Assembly (NCBI GenBank): GCA_031216125.1 | Contig: CM062377.1 | Coordinates: 69,449,049 to 69,513,048, forward strand | DNA from: Dalbergia cochinchinensis | Taxonomy: Eukaryota > Streptophyta > Magnoliopsida > Fabales > Fabaceae | Direction: 5' to 3' | Length of the DNA stretch: 64,000 bases | Shown here: piece after piece, positions 59,301 through 64,000 of the stretch | How positions within the stretch are numbered: position 1 is the first letter of the stretch | Layout of the letters: each line of letters begins with the position of its first letter | Made by a program: the position numbers and the translations under genes | Notes under the pieces: model-generated | What the model saw: the letters and a program-made list of their open reading frames with translations, nothing else | The model's database searches: none | Told to the model about the DNA's origin: nothing

Positions 59301-59594
59301 TCCATGAAAAAGTGTCACTTGAATTACGAACCATTGCCCTCATGGTCATAACATCAATTTTACACCATAGCTTAACTAAGAGACAACAATGAAGGATCGT
59401 TTAGTTGCTAAAATTTATTCATCGGCAATGGTAAAGTATATTGTTTATTCACTGTCATTTAATAATATATTTTTTTCCACTCTTTTATAAAGATAGATAA
59501 TTTCATTACTGAGAAAGAGAACAATAGGTGGTCCCAAAAAGACACCAACTTACATCAGGTTGGGTATCCCAAAAATAATAAAATCACAAAGAAA
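56391..59594. other. NUP50 3' flank and intergenic DNA
   Basis: The 3' UTR lies in the first few hundred bases. No further gene is supported; the plus-strand frame at 58065-58316 has no recognisable domain. Confidence 0.5.
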
Positions 59595-60154
59595 TACTCC
59601 TTATGTTTTAGAATGCCTGATATTTTTCGACATTTTTCATATTTTAGAATATCCATTCATTTATAATATTTAAGTAAGAATATTTTTTTATTTTCATTTC
59701 TACCCTTAATCATCATAAATATACTCATTGTAATTATAAACTCATCTACCATTAAACAGTGTGTATGACCATTGGATAAGTATAGTATTAATAGAAATTT
59801 GTTATAAAACAATAGATAGAGGGAGAAGTGATCAGAATATAAGAGAGGCTTTTTTCTTTTGTACTATATCTTACAATATTAATTTAGGTTTCTATTTATA
59901 GATCATTGAATACAATTGAAATGAAATTATTTACAACACTACATAAATAGGCCAAAAATGATATTCTAATCAATTATTAAAAATTAAATGGCAACATACA
60001 TCCATAAAAATTTTTGATTTATAACAAAATTTGTTTTTTATATAGGACTAATGTTGTCAATTTATATAATTTTTTACATATGCCCAAATATTTTTTTATT
60101 TTTCTTAATCTACGTGTTACTTGATTTTTTACGGTTATTCTAAAACATGGAGTA
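59595..60154. mobile_element. Mariner-type MITE, 560 bp
   Basis: The left end TACTCCTTATGTTTTAGAAT is the inverse of the right end ATTCTAAAACATGGAGTA. The TACTCC...GGAGTA type of end is typical of plant mariner-derived elements. The interior is AT-rich without coding capacity. Confidence 0.8.
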
Positions 60155-61225
60155 ACTCTTAAGAGAAAGAAGAAATAAGATTATTAGTCCGACTGAAGTC
60201 ATCATCTAGAACTATACTGATGCCTAAGATTAACTCGGGGTAGTCATTTTTCCCTAAAAAACAATTTCCGGATGGCATAGGCAACTAGAGAGAGAGAGAG
60301 AGTCATTTAATACTGTTGTTGTCATATTAATTAGTTTGATTGATTCTCACATTATCTACTTACAAAATTATGGAAATAGAAAAATATTTGATTACAATAT
60401 TTTTCTTTTCACATTATCAGTATTTTTTTGGGTAGAGTTTTACATTATCAGTATGGTAAAATTAAGTTATATATATGTACCAAAAAAATTAAGCTATATA
60501 TAGTATAAAATATTAAAAAATATCAATTAAAGAGAACATGAGCAAATTTAGTTTTCCTTTAAAAAATAAATATTTAAATATGGAAAAAAGCTACCATAAA
60601 ATAAATTTATCTTTAAAATGAGAAGACAAAAGGATATTTACTTTCAAATTATTTAAAGAATTTACTCACACTATATATGCTTTATTAATTAATTTAAAGA
60701 TAAATATTTGTTATTTTATTATTTCTCATCAAACTCATTTTAACTGAATCTTGCCAATACATGTATACACAGAGAAAATTAAAAACAGAAGAAGCAAGCA
60801 TAGGATTTAGAATAATATTATTTATACTCATAAAATATAGAATATTGTGCTGACTTACACCTCATTTATTATTGGATTGGGTGCAGCCATATTTGAATAG
60901 TACCTATGTATTATTCAATGATAGATAAATGTGAGCTGATATAGTATCCTATGCACAATTAATATAAATAACAAAACTCTAGGATTTAACGGGGTAAGGG
61001 ACCTTTCTAATTTATGATGTTTCACGACAAGTTCAGCTACTAATTGCATCAACTATGAATGAAACAAGAGTAAACAACCTTTTATTTCTCTTGACATTTA
61101 TAATTTGATGTTTATTTGATGCTAATAATATTTTAGATTTAGCTCATCTAAAGTGAAAATGTTGTTAAAGTACTATAAATGTGAAGAGTTAATTATCCTA
61201 TAACGAGTAACTTACATTGTGTGTA
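60155..61225. other. Intergenic, AT-rich
   Basis: A short (GA)n run at about 60288-60302; otherwise nothing recognised. Confidence 0.5.
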
Positions 61226-62695
61226 GGGATGGAAATCCTCTATCCCCAAATGATTTCCCTCCTTATGTCCATTCAATCATTTATTGGCATGCAGGGGTGG
61301 GGAACGAGTTAGGCTAAGTCAGGCTTTGCTCTTAACAAGCCAAGCTTGCACCACAAACATTGGGCCTGGGCCTAGTCTGTAGCCTGCTATAGGCAATTTT
61401 TTATGCCTAAGTCTAGCCTATTAATTGGCTTGGTCAGGCCTGAAACTTGTTTAGATAGCCTAAATTCTAAAAAATTCTACATAATTTAAAAACAAAAAAT
61501 GACACAAATTAAAAAGAAACACTTAAACATTAGAATATTGCATCCATAAATTCAAAGTAAAATTATTAAAAAGAAAGAAAGAAAAATTCAAAATAGCTGT
61601 ATTCCAAATTTTACTAGAAGAATCCCTTAAAAACAAGGAACCAAAGGAATTTCCGTTGCAGTCAAAACTATAAATATGTATAATAAAAAATACTAAAACC
61701 AAATTAACAAATGACATCAACTTGTTTTTGTAACAATTAGTACCATTCTTTTTGTATCCATTTGCAACTACGTTCATTCATTTTAATTAGGGAATGACCA
61801 AGGGAACATCTTTCAGATATGATAAAGAGTGAAAGGTATTGTTATTTATGAAAATAAATAAAAAATACAAAGAAGAGGTGAACAAATAAGGGATTTAAGA
61901 GCCCATACCTTTCATGTCTGTCGCCTATGTTGTGTAACTATGCGTGGCTTTCACGGTTGCGAGTCTGCGAACAAAACCACAGGGAGGAGTTCACGGGCAC
62001 ACAGGTGAAGAAAGGAGAGATCAACGATGGCGATGCAGTGAAGATGTAGGGCAGTGTGGCGAGGCCGTGCTAGCGAGGAAAAATCAATGATGACACTGCG
62101 ATGAGGCTATGCAAGGCTGCGATAATGTGGCTAGTGGGGTGGTTGCGCAAGGTTCTGTTGGCGTTGTGGGTGGGTGTGGATGCTTGGCTGCTGGGGTATG
62201 GGCGTGTGGTAGCTGTGTTGTGACCTTGTGACTATGGGGGTGAAACGCGAGAGATAGAGAGAGTGTTTTAGGGTTTGTAAAATTGTAATGTATGTGTATG
62301 TTGTGAATTAGATTTAGATCTAATATGTTATTTAATTAGTTTAATTTTGAAAACTAAAATAAATATATTAGTTAGGCTATATATTAACAAAGAAATAAGA
62401 TAATGTAGTGGTTAGTACTCTTTATAGAATGTTGAAGACCATGGTTTGAATCTTCTATAGCAGGTTTTACATATATTTAGGTATATATATATAAATAGGT
62501 TGACCTGCCAGGTCTAATAAGCTTTTTTAATAGTCTAGATCTGACCTTTTTATCTCGATAGCCTTTTTAAAAGGCCTAAGCCTAATTTTTAAAATTTTAT
62601 AAGTCATCGCATATATAATTTATATTTGCCACATGTTAATAAATGATTGGGCGATAGGGAACAAGTTACTATTTGGGGATAAAAGAATTCCATCG
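61226..62695. mobile_element. Nested inverted-repeat elements (outer MITE split by a hAT-like element)
   Basis: Outer ends: GGATGGAAATCCTCTATCCCCAAAT at the left mirrors ATTTGGGGATAAAAGAATTCCATC at the right. The flanking segments also mirror each other up to CAATCATTTATTGGCATG / CATGTTAATAAATGATTG. Between them, about 61292-62633, lies an element starting CAGGGGTGGGG with AGGCCTAAGCCT/AGGCTTAGTC-type GGCCT words at both ends. It has a GC-rich stretch at 61960-62270 with CGCGAGAGATAGAGAGAG and TTTTAGGGTTTG, like the leader of a minus-strand hAT-type element. No transposase is present. Confidence 0.55.
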
Positions 62696-64000
62696 TATAA
62701 GTAGATCCCACTAAATTATCTAAATGTGATTAATTTATCACTTTTTATACTCTATCAATTACCTTATTTTATAAAAGTCAAATCCTAAATTTTTTACATT
62801 AATTTAATTTTAACAAAATTTTTAATATCAATTTAGTTCTAATATTTTTAATTTTAATATTAATTTATTATTAATATTTTTATGTTTCATTTTAAAATAA
62901 AAATATTATAACTAAATTAATATAAAAACTTATTAAAATCAAATTAATGTTAAATTAAAAATATTAAAACCAAAATAATTATTTAGTTCTGAAACAAAAA
63001 TTAAATAGGCTTGGTTGGAAAACGGGCGCTACTTTGATAGGATAAATATGGTAATGATGTGTCTATCAAAAAAAAAATGTCGTAATGATGTGACATGTGA
63101 AATGTAAAGTTAGGCAATTTGATGGCAGGTATGACTTAGGAGAGGTAACTACCATGAAACGATCATAGCAGCGTTTGTTAAAGCAGTCAAAAAAAAAAGA
63201 AAAAAAATCAGAGTAATGGTATTTATTGTCACGGAGAATGAAATATCGTGTCGATTCATATCTTATTTAATGATAAATAATATGTGAATTGATATAGTAT
63301 TTTCACTTTTCATGAATGTAATTATCATTTTCCATAAAAGTAAGTTGTGCCATGAATGCTTTGAGAACACTTTTTAAGGATATTTAATGAAATTTTTTTT
63401 ATAGAAAAATAAAATTTCTAAGTTTTGAATGTGTTAAATGCATTAAAGATTTTAAAATGTTTATACTCTTAAATTCTTAAAAGTGTCTTTAAAGTAATTA
63501 TTAATATAATTCTAAAAATAAAATATAATAATTTAAATTTTTAAATATTATAATAAATGATCTCAAATGAAAGATATTTTATTTAATTTTGTTTCATATT
63601 TCACTCCATAAATTAAAAAAGCATACGATGCTATAATAATAATAATAATAATTATTATTATTATTATTAATATTACTACCCTATTTTTATTTTTTCAAAT
63701 AATGGAATGCTATTTTCATTTTTAAATATTTAATAACACCATAACTATTTTATTAATTTATTTTATTCACTGCTATAATTTAAATAAAAGTTATATTATT
63801 TATATTTATGATATATAAAATATCATATCGACTTATATATAATTCATCGAATATGATTTACATCTCATAATCATTTAACAGCGAATGAGTTGAGTTGATA
63901 ATATTTTTCTCCAAATAAACTCATATGATATGTGCACGGAATATGCACATCAATTTCTTCTTTTTCTGGTTCGGGAACAGCCCTTTCTTACTGAAGCTTA
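62696..64000. other. Intergenic with simple repeats
   Basis: 62.74-63.0 kb has self-complementary ATTAATATT/TTTTAATATTAA words like those at 49.7 kb. 63632-63670 is (AAT)n directly followed by (ATT)n, a perfect simple palindrome. No gene is seen before the window ends. Confidence 0.5.

Noticed and set aside
1..64000. tRNA or rRNA genes
   Set aside because: No stretch with A/B box pairs in a foldable cloverleaf or rRNA-like conserved sequence was recognised by eye; a tRNA scan would settle it.

Overview
This is plant nuclear DNA, most likely from a legume and plausibly Glycine or a close relative. It is AT-rich, has spliced genes with GT/AG introns, plant-specific AP2/ERF factors, abundant MITEs, and retrotransposon and CACTA sequences that look legume-like. 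The species call is an inference from sequence style; nothing here proves it.

Four host genes are supported, all on the + strand. (1) 1743-2345 is an intronless DREB-subfamily AP2/ERF gene resembling ERF025-type factors. (2) 40131-40844 is an intronless CBF/DREB1 gene with both CBF signature motifs and an unusual Asn-rich insertion inside the AP2 domain. (3) 46092-49100 is a three-exon DUF4378/TRM-like gene. (4) 50988-56390 is a nine-exon NUP50-type gene with a C-terminal Ran-binding domain. Exons of (3) and (4) were assembled by eye from splice sites and reading phase.

The 38 kb between the two AP2 genes is mostly transposon. From 11.6 to 34.7 kb it is a nest that can be unpacked by junctions. 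A gypsy-type LTR array (11650-34735) was hit by a CACTA element (12673-31301). A Ty3/gypsy Tekay-type chromovirus (12714-23311) sits 41 bp inside the CACTA left end. A 2.7 kb solo LTR (19004-21685, TSD ACCTA) sits inside its integrase. A separate 3.55 kb solo LTR (26174-29724, TSD GTATC) lies in a tandem-repeat block of the CACTA interior. That interior also has a decayed minus-strand transposase fragment and a roughly 440 bp near-perfect-length foldback hairpin.

The rest is intergenic: a copia fragment at the left edge, a probable minus-strand solo LTR near 3.8-5.4 kb, and many small inverted-repeat elements, including two tandem MITEs in the last NUP50 intron and one directly after the CBF stop codon. 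The last 7.6 kb has no supported host gene.

The two AP2 genes are related cold/stress-type regulators. Their linkage resembles the CBF4-ERF025 neighbourhood of Arabidopsis (from memory), stretched here by transposon nesting. The CBF promoter carries a CCGCGT CAMTA-type box and an ACGTGG box close to its TATA box. The NUP50 promoter carries telo-box and site II elements typical of housekeeping genes. No prokaryote-style system, CRISPR array or tRNA/rRNA gene was seen.
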